Of a DNA stretch of 64,000 nt, positions 55,410 to 64,000 are shown piece after piece (within the stretch, counting starts at the first letter, position 1; each line of letters begins with the position of its first letter). The notes beneath the pieces are model-generated. The model was given only the letters and a program-made list of their open reading frames with translations, ran no database searches and was not told the origin of the DNA. Source of the stretch: Allobosea sp. LC85 (GTDB lineage: Bacteria > Pseudomonadota > Alphaproteobacteria > Rhizobiales > Beijerinckiaceae). Position numbers and translations under genes: made by a program. The DNA is taken from positions 248,001-312,000 of the forward strand of contig NZ_JPKG01000006.1 in NCBI RefSeq assembly GCF_000735605.1, in the 5' to 3' direction.

Positions 55410-57131
55410 ATGTTCAGGCGTTTCGACTCCTTCGTCCGCGACCAGCGTGGTGGGACCGCACTCCTGTTCGCCGCGGGCATATTCATGCTGCTCGGCTTCG
55501 GCGCGATGGCCATCGATGTCGGGAGTTTCTTCTACCAGAAACGACGCCAGCAGACGGCGAATGACCTGGCAGCCCTAGCCGCCGCAGCCGACCTGCCCAA
55601 GGCACGCGCCGCCGCGCAGGCGAGTGCCGGGAGCAACGGTTTCGCCGCGAGCAATGTCCAGGCGGTGGTGTTCGGTGTCTACACGCCCGATCCGGCCCTG
55701 GCGCCGGTCGACCGCTTCAAGGTCGGACCAGTTGCAAGCGCCAATGCCGTCAAGGTCGATATGGCTGCGGTCACTCCGATGTTTCTCGGTCGCATCTTCG
55801 CAGCCTCGGCCACCTCAAGGCAACCTGAGGGCGCGTCCAGCTCGAGCACGAGCGAGAGTGGCGGAGATGTGCCGATCGGAACGAGTGCGATTGGCGTCCA
55901 GGACGTCCAGGCTTCATTCGCGGTGGGTTCGCGGCTCCTGAAACTGGATGGCGGCGTCCTCAATGGACTGCTCAGCGGCCTGCTCGGAAGCAGCGTTTCG
56001 CTGTCGATCATGGATTATGAGGCCCTGGCGACGGCCCGGATCGATCTCTTCGACTTCTCAAGGCGACTGGCCACTCGGATGCGCCTGTCGGCCGTGAGTT
56101 TCAACGATGTGCTGAACGCCAATGTAAAGCTCCCAGATGTATTGGCAGCGGCAGCAGACGCCGCTCGCGACCACAGCACCAGCAATGGATCAGCCAATAG
56201 CGCCCTGTCGCGGATCGCTGCGGCGTCTTCCGGTTCGACGAACCCCGTCCCTCTGAAATCGCTCGTCTCCTTCGGGACACTTGGCGACAAGCCGCTCTCC
56301 GGCGCCAACCCGATCGCGGTCTCCCTGTCTGCCCTCGACATGGTCTCGGCCCTGGCCCAGATCTCGAACGGAGCCCGCCAGATCGACATCGGCCTTGCGC
56401 TCAATATCCCCGGCCTTGCGGCCGTGACCCTGAAGCTCGGGATCGGCGAGCGCCCGATCGGGACCAGCATGGTCAGCGTCGGGCGGAGCGGTTCGAGCGT
56501 CCACACGGCACAAACACGCCTGCTGCTGACGGTCGATCTCGTGGGCTCGGGACAGGCCTCCCTGGTGCGTCTGCCGCTCTATCTCGAACTCGCCTCGGCG
56601 ACAGCCAAACTGACGAATGTCCAGTGCAGTCCGGGCGATGTCACCACGTCGCGGGTGACGCTCGGCGTCCAGCCGGCCCTGATCGACGCCTGGATCGGCC
56701 AGGTCTCCAATGCCGAGTTCAACAATTTCACCAGCAAACCCAACCCACCGGCGGCGCCGCTCCTGAATGTCGTAGGACTGGCGAAAGTCACCGGGCGCGC
56801 CCATGCAACCATGACCAATCTCACGGACACGCCGGTGAACTTCTCCTATGCAGACATCCTGCGTTCGCAAAAGCGCACGACCTCGACGCAGAATTTCGTT
56901 GCCACGCTGCTTTCGCGGCTGGTCGGCGATCTCGACCTCAAGGTCGAGGCATTGGGGCTGGGGTTGCCGCTACCGGGTCTCGGCGACCTGGTCAGTGGCG
57001 TCATCTCCGGTGCGGCAACACCGATCGACCAGTTGCTGAACTCCGTCCTCGGCACGCTCGGCATCGGCTTGGGTCAGGCAGACAGTTGGGTCAGCGGCGT
57101 GCGCTGCGGCGGATCCGTTCTGGTGAACTGA
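55410..57131 (+). CDS. TadG-like protein
   Basis: A 573-residue secreted or membrane-anchored protein. It begins RFDSFVRDQRGGTALLFAAGI, the Tad-family N-terminal segment, with a hydrophobic helix (about 15-37) and then QKRRQQTANDLAALAAAADL, the TadG-like continuation. The rest is a large, low-Cys periplasmic region rich in Ser, Ala, Gly and Val, with a Cys near residue 415 and one near the C-terminus (VRCGGSVLVN). No von Willebrand domain is evident. An upstream GTG at 55407 is an alternative. Confidence 0.82.
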   Translation: MFRRFDSFVRDQRGGTALLFAAGIFMLLGFGAMAIDVGSFFYQKRRQQTANDLAALAAAADLPKARAAAQASAGSNGFAASNVQAVVFGVYTPDPALAPVDRFKVGPVASANAVKVDMAAVTPMFLGRIFAASATSRQPEGASSSSTSESGGDVPIGTSAIGVQDVQASFAVGSRLLKLDGGVLNGLLSGLLGSSVSLSIMDYEALATARIDLFDFSRRLATRMRLSAVSFNDVLNANVKLPDVLAAAADAARDHSTSNGSANSALSRIAAASSGSTNPVPLKSLVSFGTLGDKPLSGANPIAVSLSALDMVSALAQISNGARQIDIGLALNIPGLAAVTLKLGIGERPIGTSMVSVGRSGSSVHTAQTRLLLTVDLVGSGQASLVRLPLYLELASATAKLTNVQCSPGDVTTSRVTLGVQPALIDAWIGQVSNAEFNNFTSKPNPPAAPLLNVVGLAKVTGRAHATMTNLTDTPVNFSYADILRSQKRTTSTQNFVATLLSRLVGDLDLKVEALGLGLPLPGLGDLVSGVISGAATPIDQLLNSVLGTLGIGLGQADSWVSGVRCGGSVLVN

Positions 57132-57140
57132 GCAGGGCGC

Positions 57141-57587
57141 TCAGGCCCGCAGGCGTTGCTTGATCCGCCGCATCAGGCCGTCCCGTACATCGCGATAGGC
57201 GTCGAGCACCTGCTCGCGCGAGCCCTGGACGATGGTCGGATCCGGCGTCGGCCAGTACTCGACATCGGCAGCGAGCGTTCTGGTCAGTTCAAGGGCCTTG
57301 TGGTGCGCTTCCGGCGAGAGGGAGATGATGAGGTCGAAGTTCAACCCTTCCCACTCCTCCAGTTCCTCAATCGATTTTGGCTTGTGGCGATGAGCGTCGA
57401 TGCCGATCTCGTCGAGCACGGCAAGCGCGAACTTATCGACTTCGCCCCTCCTGGCTCCGGCCGACTGGACATAGATCGACTTGCCGAAGAAGTGTTTCGC
57501 CATGGCTTCCGCCATCGGGGAACGCACGGCATTATATGCGCACATGAAGAGCACGCTGTGGATCTTGCGCGGCGGCGCTCCCTCCAC
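57141..57587 (-). CDS. Low molecular weight phosphatase family protein (arsenate reductase-like)
   Basis: A protein of about 148 residues with the C-x5-R loop (FMCAYNAVRSPMAEA) and an acidic PTPDPT region that supplies the general acid, as in low-molecular-weight tyrosine phosphatases and ArsC-type reductases. It follows UPF0262 with overlapping ends. The start is unclear: the frame is open to a TTG at 57605, while a GTG at 57587 has GGAAGG upstream; I used the GTG. No ars genes are adjacent, so a phosphatase role is as likely as arsenate reduction. Confidence 0.85.
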   Translation of the reverse strand: MEGAPPRKIHSVLFMCAYNAVRSPMAEAMAKHFFGKSIYVQSAGARRGEVDKFALAVLDEIGIDAHRHKPKSIEELEEWEGLNFDLIISLSPEAHHKALELTRTLAADVEYWPTPDPTIVQGSREQVLDAYRDVRDGLMRRIKQRLRA

Positions 57588-57592
57588 CGAGC

Positions 57593-58066
57593 CTAGCCCT
57601 TCCAATGCAGGGCATAGATCAGCGTGAAAAGGCGACGCGCTGTGTCGTGGTCGATCTCGACCTTGCTCGCCAGGCGCTCGACCAGCATGTGGGCCGCCTC
57701 GTCATGCAGGCCGCGCCGACCCATGTCTATCGCCTCGATCTGCGCAGGCGTCGCCGCCCGGATGGCGGCGTAATAGCTTTCGCAGACCAGCCCATAATCC
57801 TTGATGATGCGCCGCAGCGGCGTCAGCGAGAGGTGATGCGTAACGACAGGCGCTCCGTCGGCACCCTTGATCTCGAATACGAGGCGGCGCTCGACCAGCG
57901 CGAGATGGGCCAGATAGGGACCGCCATCATGCCCGGGTAACGCGAAATGGTTGCGCTCGACGAGGTCATAGACCGCAACCGCGCGCTCATGTTCCTGATC
58001 CGGATTGCCACGCCCCAGCGACGCTTCGTCAAAAGTCACACCAACCAGGCTTTGGCTTTCCGACAT
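57593..58066 (-). CDS. UPF0262 family protein
   Basis: A 157-residue cytoplasmic protein of the uncharacterised UPF0262 family, recognised by [23 protein letters not shown], the [17 protein letters not shown] block and the C-terminal [14 protein letters not shown]. No catalytic motif is apparent. It sits between hisD and the phosphatase gene, as in other Rhizobiales. Its 3' end lies close to, or overlaps, the phosphatase start. Confidence 0.9.
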   Translation of the reverse strand: MSESQSLVGVTFDEASLGRGNPDQEHERAVAVYDLVERNHFALPGHDGGPYLAHLALVERRLVFEIKGADGAPVVTHHLSLTPLRRIIKDYGLVCESYYAAIRAATPAQIEAIDMGRRGLHDEAAHMLVERLASKVEIDHDTARRLFTLIYALHWKG

Positions 58067-58095
58067 GCAGCCTCCGGACTCAGGGCGCGCGGGAC

Positions 58096-59388
58096 TCAGA
58101 GATTGAGCCTGATCGTCACGGACCGGCCATGGGCCTGCAAGCCCTCGGCTTCGGCCAGTTGCGTCGCGGCCGGCGCCAAGGCGCGAAGCCCGTCGACGCC
58201 GCATTTCAGCAACGAGGTTCGTTTCATGAAATCGGCGACGCCGAGCCCCGAGGAGAAACGGGCAGAGCGGGCGGTCGGCAGAACATGGTTGGGGCCGCCG
58301 ACATAGTCGCCGATCGCCTCCGGAGTGTGGCCGCCAAGGAAGATCGCGCCGGCATTGCGAACCTTGCGCGCCAGGCTGTCGGGATCGGCGGTGACGATCT
58401 CGAGATGCTCTGGCGCCAACCGGTCGACCAGCGGGAGTGCGCGTTCCAGGTCCTCGACCAGCAGGATGGCGCCGAAATCCTGCCAGCTCTTGCCGGCGAT
58501 CGCGGCGCGCGGGAGCACTGCCAGTTGGGCGATCAGCGCCTTCTCAACCCCGGATGCGAGCGCTGCATCATTGGTGAGCAGGATCGACTGGGCGGATTCG
58601 TCATGCTCTGCCTGCGCCAGAAGATCGGCCGCGACCCAATCCGGGTTCGCACTCGAATCCGCGATCACCAGAACCTCGGAAGGACCGGCGATCATGTCGA
58701 TACCGACCTGTCCGAAGACCCGGCGCTTGGCGGCTGCCACATAGGCATTGCCCGGCCCGACGATCTTGGCCACCGGCGCGATCGACGCCGTTCCATAGGC
58801 CAATGCCGCCACCGCCTGGGCACCGCCAATCCGATAGACCTCGTGGACGCCGGCGAGGCGCGCTGCCGCCAGGACCAGCGGGTTGGTCTCCCCGCGCGGG
58901 GTCGGCGCCACCATGACGATGCGTTCGACGCCGGCAACCCTGGCCGGCACCGCGTTCATCAGCACGGAAGAGGGATAGCTCGCGGTCCCACCGGGAACAT
59001 AGAGCCCGACCGTCTCGATCGCGCTCCAGCGCCAACCGCTCTCGACACCAAGCGCATCGCGCGCCCAGGAATCCTGCGGCTTCAAACGGAGATGAAAGGC
59101 CTCGATGCGCCCGCGTGCCGTTTCCAGCGCAGCCAGCAGATCGGCGGAGCAGGCCGCGACGGCCGCATCGATCTCGGCTTCGCTGACCCGAAGGGTCGAG
59201 GGGGTCAGATCGAGCTTGTCGAAGCGGGAGGTGCAGGCGATGACAGCCTCGTCCCCCCTGGCGCGAACATCTGCGATGATGTCGGCGGCTACGCGGTCAA
59301 CGTCCTCGGACACCTCACGCTTGGTCGTCAGCAGCGCGGCAAAGGCCTGCTCGAAGCCTGCGTCTCGTTGATCGAGCCTGATCGGCAT
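58096..59388 (-). CDS. hisD: Histidinol dehydrogenase
   Basis: HisD makes histidine from L-histidinol in two NAD-dependent oxidations, the end of histidine synthesis. The 430-residue protein has the [20 protein letters not shown] core, [12 protein letters not shown], the zinc-site region around [11 protein letters not shown] and the C-terminal GGPNHVLPT. Length is normal. It lies 29 bases upstream of UPF0262 and 27 bases downstream of the DUF2948 gene in a compact cluster. Confidence 0.96.
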   Translation of the reverse strand: MPIRLDQRDAGFEQAFAALLTTKREVSEDVDRVAADIIADVRARGDEAVIACTSRFDKLDLTPSTLRVSEAEIDAAVAACSADLLAALETARGRIEAFHLRLKPQDSWARDALGVESGWRWSAIETVGLYVPGGTASYPSSVLMNAVPARVAGVERIVMVAPTPRGETNPLVLAAARLAGVHEVYRIGGAQAVAALAYGTASIAPVAKIVGPGNAYVAAAKRRVFGQVGIDMIAGPSEVLVIADSSANPDWVAADLLAQAEHDESAQSILLTNDAALASGVEKALIAQLAVLPRAAIAGKSWQDFGAILLVEDLERALPLVDRLAPEHLEIVTADPDSLARKVRNAGAIFLGGHTPEAIGDYVGGPNHVLPTARSARFSSGLGVADFMKRTSLLKCGVDGLRALAPAATQLAEAEGLQAHGRSVTIRLNL

Positions 59389-59415
59389 CGCGAATCCTGA
59401 AGCTGAAAGAAGAGG

Positions 59416-59862
59416 TCAGGCGCCGTTCGGGTGGTCAGGCTTGGCGACCGCCTCCCAGACCGGGCCGAGGTCCTTCATCTGGGCCTCGATGCACTCGACG
59501 CCCAGGCGGATCGCGGCACCATCGGAGAAATGCAGCGTGACCTCTCCCGCCGGCGCCGCGGACTCGGTGAAGGTGATGGCAAGGAGGTTGAGAACGGCCC
59601 CTGTCGCCGTCGGATCAACCTTCGTGCTCTTCGCGTGCACGACGCGTTCGAAATGCAGGGCGGCGAGGCGCCGGCGCTTCTGGCCGTGCGGCACGCCTTC
59701 CCAGTCGAAGCGTCGCGCAGCCAGCGCGAAGCGCTTCTGCGCAGGAAGATAGGCGACATCGCCGACGCGCAGGACGGCATCCTGCAAATGTGCGGAGATG
59801 ATCGCGAGATCCTCCGCGTCGAGCGCGATCAGCTTCAGTGGGTCTGCGGTATCGTCCGACAT
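59416..59862 (-). CDS. DUF2948 family protein
   Basis: A 148-residue protein of the DUF2948 family, typically encoded between murA and hisD. It has LKLIALDAEDLAIISAHLQDAVLRVGD near the start and a Trp/Arg-rich middle (RFDWEGVPHGQKRRRLAALHFERV). Its function is unknown. The frame is open to 59925; the ATG at 59862 gives the family length. Confidence 0.9.
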   Translation of the reverse strand: MSDDTADPLKLIALDAEDLAIISAHLQDAVLRVGDVAYLPAQKRFALAARRFDWEGVPHGQKRRRLAALHFERVVHAKSTKVDPTATGAVLNLLAITFTESAAPAGEVTLHFSDGAAIRLGVECIEAQMKDLGPVWEAVAKPDHPNGA

Positions 59863-59893
59863 GGGCCTGTTCTGGCGAGCGGACGGTTCGGCG

Positions 59894-61183
59894 TCAACCG
59901 CTGATCCGCTCGACCTGGGCGCCACACCGCGTCAGCTTGGCTTCCAGCGCCTCGAAACCGCGATCGAGATGGTAGACCCGGTTGATCATCGTGTCGCCCT
60001 CGGCCGCGAGACCACCAATGACGAGCGATACCGATGCACGCAGATCGGTGGCCATGACCGGCGCTCCGGTGAGCTTGCTCACACCCTCGACATAGGCGAC
60101 GTCACCATCCAGCCGGATCTTCGCGCCGAGGCGGACGAGTTCCTGGACGTGCATGAAGCGGTTCTCGAAGATCGTCTCGCGAATGCGCGACGTGCCCTTG
60201 GCCCGTGTCATCAGCGCCATGAACTGCGCCTGCAGATCGGTCGGGAAACCCGGGAACGGATCAGTGTCCACATCGACGGCCTCCAGTGCCGCGCCGTTGC
60301 GGCGCACGCGGATGCCTTCATTGGTCTCGCTGATATCGACGCCGGCCTTGACGAGGATATCGAGCGCCGATTGCAGCAGATCGGCTCGCGCTCCTTCGAG
60401 CAGCACGTCGCCGCCGGTCATCGCGACAGCCATTGCATAGGTGCCGGCCTCAATCCGGTCCGGCAAGACCGCATGGTGCGCGCCACCGAGCCGCGAGACC
60501 CCCTTGACCACGATGCGAGAGGTGCCGGCGCCTTCGATCTTGGCCCCCATCTTGATGAGGCAGGCGGCAAGGTCCGTGACTTCGGGCTCACGCGCCGCGT
60601 TCTCGATCATTGTCGTACCGTCAGCGAGAACCGCGGCCATCAGGGCCGTATGGGTGCCGCCAACCGTTACCTTCGGGAAGACGATCTCGGCGCCCTTCAG
60701 GCCCTTCGGCGCGCGCGCCAGCGCATAGCCGTTCTCGATGGTGATCTCTGCGCCGAGCCGCTCCAGCGCCATCAGCAGGAGGTCGACCGGCCGCGTACCG
60801 ATCGCGCAGCCACCAGGCAGGGAGACCTTCGCCTCGCCCATCCGGGCCAGGATCGGAGCAATGACCCAGAAGCTCGCGCGCATGGTCGAGACGAGCTCGT
60901 AAGGTGCGCAGGTATCGACGATCTGGCGCGCGGTAAGCGCGATGGTCTGGCCCGTCTCAGCGGACTGACCGATACGCTTGCCGGCGATGGAACGATCGAC
61001 GCCGTGGTTCGAGAGGATGCGCGACAGCGCCGTCACGTCCGACAGTCGCGGAACATTGACCAGAGTCAGCGTCTCATCCGTGAGGAGGCTCGCGATCATC
61101 AGCGGCAACGCGGCATTCTTCGCGCCCGAGATCGGGATCGTGCCATTGAGGCGCTGGCCACCGGTAATGCGGATACGGTCCAT
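59894..61183 (-). CDS. murA: UDP-N-acetylglucosamine 1-carboxyvinyltransferase
   Basis: MurA transfers enolpyruvate from PEP to UDP-GlcNAc, the first committed step of peptidoglycan synthesis and the target of fosfomycin. The 429-residue protein has [16 protein letters not shown] at the start and the catalytic Cys 126 in [15 protein letters not shown]; that Cys means fosfomycin-sensitive chemistry is expected. It is followed by DUF2948, hisD, UPF0262 and the phosphatase. Confidence 0.96.
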   Translation of the reverse strand: MDRIRITGGQRLNGTIPISGAKNAALPLMIASLLTDETLTLVNVPRLSDVTALSRILSNHGVDRSIAGKRIGQSAETGQTIALTARQIVDTCAPYELVSTMRASFWVIAPILARMGEAKVSLPGGCAIGTRPVDLLLMALERLGAEITIENGYALARAPKGLKGAEIVFPKVTVGGTHTALMAAVLADGTTMIENAAREPEVTDLAACLIKMGAKIEGAGTSRIVVKGVSRLGGAHHAVLPDRIEAGTYAMAVAMTGGDVLLEGARADLLQSALDILVKAGVDISETNEGIRVRRNGAALEAVDVDTDPFPGFPTDLQAQFMALMTRAKGTSRIRETIFENRFMHVQELVRLGAKIRLDGDVAYVEGVSKLTGAPVMATDLRASVSLVIGGLAAEGDTMINRVYHLDRGFEALEAKLTRCGAQVERISG

Positions 61184-61240
61184 CTGGATGTCCTGCTGGA
61201 GATCGCGGCTATCGGCCGCGCGGCGCGATTGAGGGCGGAA

Positions 61241-61405
61241 TCAGGACCGGGGAGTTTCGGCCTGGGCAGGCGGCGCTTCGTCTTCCCGCTCCGCGTCATC
61301 CGCCCGACGAGCGCGCGCCTGCGCCTTGCGGCGCTTGAGGTTCTCGCGCAGGGCGGCTGCGAGGCGCGCCCTCTTCTCGTCGTCTGCGGTTGGTTGGCGA
61401 CTCAA
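61241..61405 (-). CDS. Small basic protein upstream of murA
   Basis: A 54-residue open frame (TTG at 61405 to TGA at 61243-61241) with a clear amphipathic, Arg/Lys-rich helix: DDEKRARLAAALRENLKRRK, then QARARRADDAEREDE and an Ala/Pro-rich end. The first half resembles small conserved proteins I recall from the murA neighbourhood in Rhizobiales, with the same EKRxRLAAALRxNLxRRK pattern. The ribosome-binding site is weak and the start codon is TTG, so the N-terminus is uncertain. It could lie in the murA operon. Confidence 0.55.
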   Translation of the reverse strand: MSRQPTADDEKRARLAAALRENLKRRKAQARARRADDAEREDEAPPAQAETPRS

Positions 61406-61917
61406 TGGATCAAACTCGGCTTACGCGGTTCAACGCTGGGATCGCGGCGAAATCGCGGCGCATGGTTAGCTCTGCAGCGCGCTTTGGACAAGTTTCTCCC
61501 GCTGCCGAACATCAATCGACGACGCCCCCGCGCTCCAGGCTGAGACGAAACTGTGCCGCGGCGAGGCGTTGTCCCTTCGACCTTCGCCCTCGCATCTCGC
61601 TCTTCGAGATTCCAGCCGCTGCACCCGCGCGCTCCTGTGCTGAAACTGCCTGCATTTTCCGTCTCTTGCCGTGTGTTGACGTTCGCAAGTGCTGCATGGT
61701 CCGGCGTCTTCCGTAACGGCACAGCCTTTGCTCTGCCGGCTCGTCGCGCCGCCACAAAAGCCCACATCGTTGCATTGCGCCAGGCTTTCCAGCAGCACAA
61801 CTTAGGCAACAAAGCTTAATGAAATTAACCATTTCCGCCGGTTATCGTTTACAGTTCATTAACTTCTTCTACCCTGCGGAGGCTTTCCAAATTGTCTGAC
61901 CTGACGGGATTTGCGGC
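61406..61917. other. Intergenic region between the small basic ORF and the RpfF-like gene
   Basis: I see no convincing gene. The open frames here on both strands are Arg/Ser/Ala-rich and lack protein features. The last 110 bases (about 61800-61910) become AT-rich, with TTAATGAAATTAAC, TTTACAGTTCATTAAC and a CGGAGG, so the promoter of the RpfF-like gene is likely there. The murA-side promoter should lie at the left end. Confidence 0.6.
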
Positions 61918-62880
61918 ATGTTCCAGGCCTTCGCTTCACACACCCAATCGGTGCCCGCCGTCGCTCTGGAATGTTGCGAGGTCATCGACGCATTGCGGCA
62001 CAAGGCGGGCTTCCTGCCCGAGGTGCAGCTGGCCTACGAAGCCGAAATCAAGACGCTGTGGGTGACGATCAAGCCGGAGCTGAAGCCGGTCTTCACGCTT
62101 CAGCTGCTTGACAGCCTCGGCAAGATCCAGAAGGCGATCTATGCTCTTTGGGGAGCGCCGGATCAGTATCACGGCGCGCCGGTACGCTTCCTCGCCTTCC
62201 GCGGGACCGGCCCATTCTTCACCCTCGGCGGCGATCTCGATTTCTATCTCGATTGTCTCGCCAAGAATGACCGCGCCGCGTTGGCGGAATATGCACGCCT
62301 TTCGATCGAGGGCGCCGTCTGGAACGCCAGCGGTCTCAACGGCCTGGTGATCACGCTCTCGACCATTCACGCCAAGGCGATCGGCGGCGGCATCGATGCA
62401 CCGCGCTCCTGCAATGTCATGATCGCCGAGGAGCAGGCCTCCTTCGTCTACCCCGAGATCAAGTTCAACCACTTCCCGATCACGGCGGTGGCGGTGTTGT
62501 CACGCCGCATGGGCTCGCGTGCAGCAGAGCGCCTGCTGCTCTCCGGGGAGGAGATGAGTGCCGCCGATTTCCTGGCGGCCGGCGCACTCGAAGCGGTGGT
62601 GCCGACCGGCACCGGCGAAGACTGGATCCGCAAATATGCCAGCGACTCCCTGCCGGTGCACGCGGCCAAGACCGCACTGTTCTCTGCGTTCAACCGCCGG
62701 GCCGGCGACCTGCGCGAGGAACTGGAGCATCTTGGCGAGATCTGGACGGATTGCATGCTCCGCCTCAACCCAAGCGCCATCTCGAAGCTGCAGCGCATCG
62801 CCCAGACCCAGGACCGCATGCTGACCCGCGTCTACCAGCGGCCAGCGAGCCCGATCCTGGCCAGCGCGGCGGCACTCTGA
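61918..62880 (+). CDS. RpfF-like crotonase (possible DSF-type fatty acid signal synthase)
   Basis: A 320-residue enoyl-CoA hydratase superfamily protein. The layout matches RpfF, the bifunctional thioesterase/dehydratase that makes cis-2-unsaturated fatty acid signals: YEAEIKTLWVTIKPELKP near the start, an oxyanion loop TLGGDLDFYLD (about 102-112), and the second active-site loop AIGGGIDAPRSCNVMIAEEQ followed by YPEIKFNHFP. The second acid is Glu 180; the first, usually Glu, is Asp 160 here. A membrane sensor gene follows, as in rpf-type loci. A different acyl-CoA hydratase role remains possible. Confidence 0.75.
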   Translation: MFQAFASHTQSVPAVALECCEVIDALRHKAGFLPEVQLAYEAEIKTLWVTIKPELKPVFTLQLLDSLGKIQKAIYALWGAPDQYHGAPVRFLAFRGTGPFFTLGGDLDFYLDCLAKNDRAALAEYARLSIEGAVWNASGLNGLVITLSTIHAKAIGGGIDAPRSCNVMIAEEQASFVYPEIKFNHFPITAVAVLSRRMGSRAAERLLLSGEEMSAADFLAAGALEAVVPTGTGEDWIRKYASDSLPVHAAKTALFSAFNRRAGDLREELEHLGEIWTDCMLRLNPSAISKLQRIAQTQDRMLTRVYQRPASPILASAAAL

Positions 62881-63028
62881 TCCTGCGAGAACGCCTTCGC
62901 GGAGACGCAAGGCGGTTGCAGCCCCCCTCACGAAACATTTACCTGTTCCGCCTAAAGGGTTTATCTGGCGCGAACTCGGGCTAGTGAAAAGCTCGTCGCG
63001 CGCCAGAGGCCTTGCAAGGCGGGACTGG

Positions 63029-64000
63029 ATGGCGGGTGTTTTCAAAGGGCTTCCCAGCGACAGATCGGGCGATGTCCGCGAGGATTTCGACCTGCCGGAC
63101 TATCGTCTGCTGGTCAGCTCGCTGTTTTCCTCGCCCGGCTCGATCATTCCGGGTGGCATTGCTGGTATCCTGACCCCCTATCTGTGCTGGCTCTCGACGG
63201 GTGCCAGCATTTTCATGACCCTGACCGCGCTGGTAACTCTGGTCGTCGCGCTCCGGATCATGACCGTCATCCGCTATCGCAGGCGCGATCATTCGGATGA
63301 CAGTGTTGCCGAGACACGGCGCTGGGACCGGGAATACTTCCTCGGTGCAACGGTTTTCAGCGCGGTCCTTGGCTACAGCTGCTACATCGCACTGACGCAG
63401 ACCGAAGACGCAGCCGCCCATATCACCTCGGTCGCCTCAACCATCGCGCTGGCCTCCGGCTATGTCTCGCGAAACGCCGGCCGGCCGAAATTCGTCGCCG
63501 TACAGCTCCTGACCTTTTGCGTGCCTATGGCCGTCGGCCTCGTCCAGGCCTCCAACGATTACTATCACTATATCGGCTATTTCGCGTTCCTGTACGTGGC
63601 GGCCAACATCGCCATCACCAATTCGCTGCACCGGAATCTCCTCGCGCTCAGCGAGGCGACCAAGCAGTCACGAGGGTTGGCATCGGCGCTGCACTCGCAG
63701 AACCTGACGCTCGATGCCGCCCTCAACACGATGATCCATGGCCTCGCCATGTATGATCGCAGCCTGAAGCTGGCGATCTGCAACGCACCGCACCGCACGC
63801 TCTTCGGGATACCCGAGACACTTGCCCTCCCCGGCACGCCTCTGACGGCGATCGCCCGCTTTCTGATCGAGCGTCAGGTCATCAGCGCCGACCAGGTTCG
63901 CGACATCAGAAGCGCGCTTGGCGAGGTCCAGCAGTCGCAACAGGCGGTCACTCGCGAATTGCAGACCCGCGGCGGGCGGCTGCTGGTCGTCACCATCGCA
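63029..64000 (+). CDS. Membrane PAS-domain sensor protein (cut by window end)
   Basis: The first 324 codons are seen. From the ATG at 63029 there are about six hydrophobic segments (about 32-52, 57-80, 103-122, 130-146, 155-172, 178-196), a short linker (200-225), and a PAS-like domain from about 227 (LDAALNTMIHGLAMYDRSLKLAICNAPHRTLFG pattern). In Rhizobiales such a PAS sequence usually precedes GGDEF and EAL domains, which I would expect past the window edge. An in-frame GTG at 62984 is an alternative start. It lies about 150 bases after the RpfF-like gene, so they may be cotranscribed. Confidence 0.75.
   Translation, partial: MAGVFKGLPSDRSGDVREDFDLPDYRLLVSSLFSSPGSIIPGGIAGILTPYLCWLSTGASIFMTLTALVTLVVALRIMTVIRYRRRDHSDDSVAETRRWDREYFLGATVFSAVLGYSCYIALTQTEDAAAHITSVASTIALASGYVSRNAGRPKFVAVQLLTFCVPMAVGLVQASNDYYHYIGYFAFLYVAANIAITNSLHRNLLALSEATKQSRGLASALHSQNLTLDAALNTMIHGLAMYDRSLKLAICNAPHRTLFGIPETLALPGTPLTAIARFLIERQVISADQVRDIRSALGEVQQSQQAVTRELQTRGGRLLVVTIA

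Noticed and set aside
61816-61860. CtrA-type TTAA-N7-TTAA site upstream of the RpfF-like gene
   Set aside because: The two TTAA are only 5 bases apart, so the spacing does not match the consensus.
1-64000. CRISPR arrays, tRNA/rRNA genes, prophage or transposon genes
   Set aside because: No regular direct repeats with spacers, no cloverleaf-like sequence with the usual T-loop, and no integrase or transposase motif was noticed on reading.

Overview
The window is high-GC DNA, densely coding on both strands, with no RNA genes, prophage, transposase or CRISPR that I can see. Protein families and gene order (ptsP-prfA-prmC-DUF4167-clpB; murA-DUF2948-hisD-UPF0262-phosphatase; kdsB-pheA beside a CycM-type cytochrome c; LysR-mmsA-mmsB) point to an alphaproteobacterium of the Hyphomicrobiales. 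A Bosea-like or Methylobacterium/Bradyrhizobium-like chromosome is my best guess, but the genus is inferred and not proven.

Layout. 1-9.1 kb: housekeeping block on the minus strand, with clpB (cut by the window edge), a DUF4167 protein, prmC, a small secreted protein, prfA and ptsP; a DUF2293 and a MOSC protein sit on the plus strand. 9.3-13.7 kb: trehalose module, otsA divergent from otsB and a GH15 glucosidase/trehalase-like enzyme. 13.9-20.7 kb: amino-acid-related genes (M20 peptidase, serine/alanine-glyoxylate aminotransferase, LysE exporter, FAD amine/amino-acid oxidoreductase, LysR regulator). 20.8-26.5 kb: a plus-strand catabolic operon (ALDH7-type semialdehyde dehydrogenase, glutaryl-CoA dehydrogenase, CaiB/BaiF CoA-transferase, TPP enzyme) that fits lysine/pipecolate/glutarate breakdown. 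26.5-30.8 kb: cytochrome b561-YceI pair, HdeD-like protein, and a transaldolase-isochorismatase-SDR operon. 30.9-37.1 kb: two ABC importers without ATPase genes. 37.1-41.8 kb: LysR and a valine-degradation operon (mmsA, acyl-CoA dehydrogenase, mmsB). 42-45.3 kb: nudC, pheA, kdsB, cytochrome c. 45.5-52.9 kb: the Yej peptide importer (yejABEF) with a DUF4260 gene inserted, then deoB. 52.9-57.1 kb: a chemoreceptor-like protein with a coupled small membrane protein, and TadE/TadG-like genes. 57.1-61.4 kb: phosphatase, UPF0262, hisD, DUF2948, murA and a tiny basic protein. 61.9-64 kb: an RpfF-like crotonase followed by a membrane PAS sensor cut by the window edge.

Functional threads: (i) amino-acid catabolism feeding CoA thioesters (lysine to glutaryl-CoA, valine to propionyl-CoA), each operon with its own divergent LysR gene; (ii) stress physiology (ClpB, trehalose, YceI/b561, HdeD); (iii) a possible fatty-acid (DSF-type) signalling pair at the right edge, the most interesting candidate here. 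Several palindromic intergenic elements, one present twice, look like dispersed chromosomal repeats.
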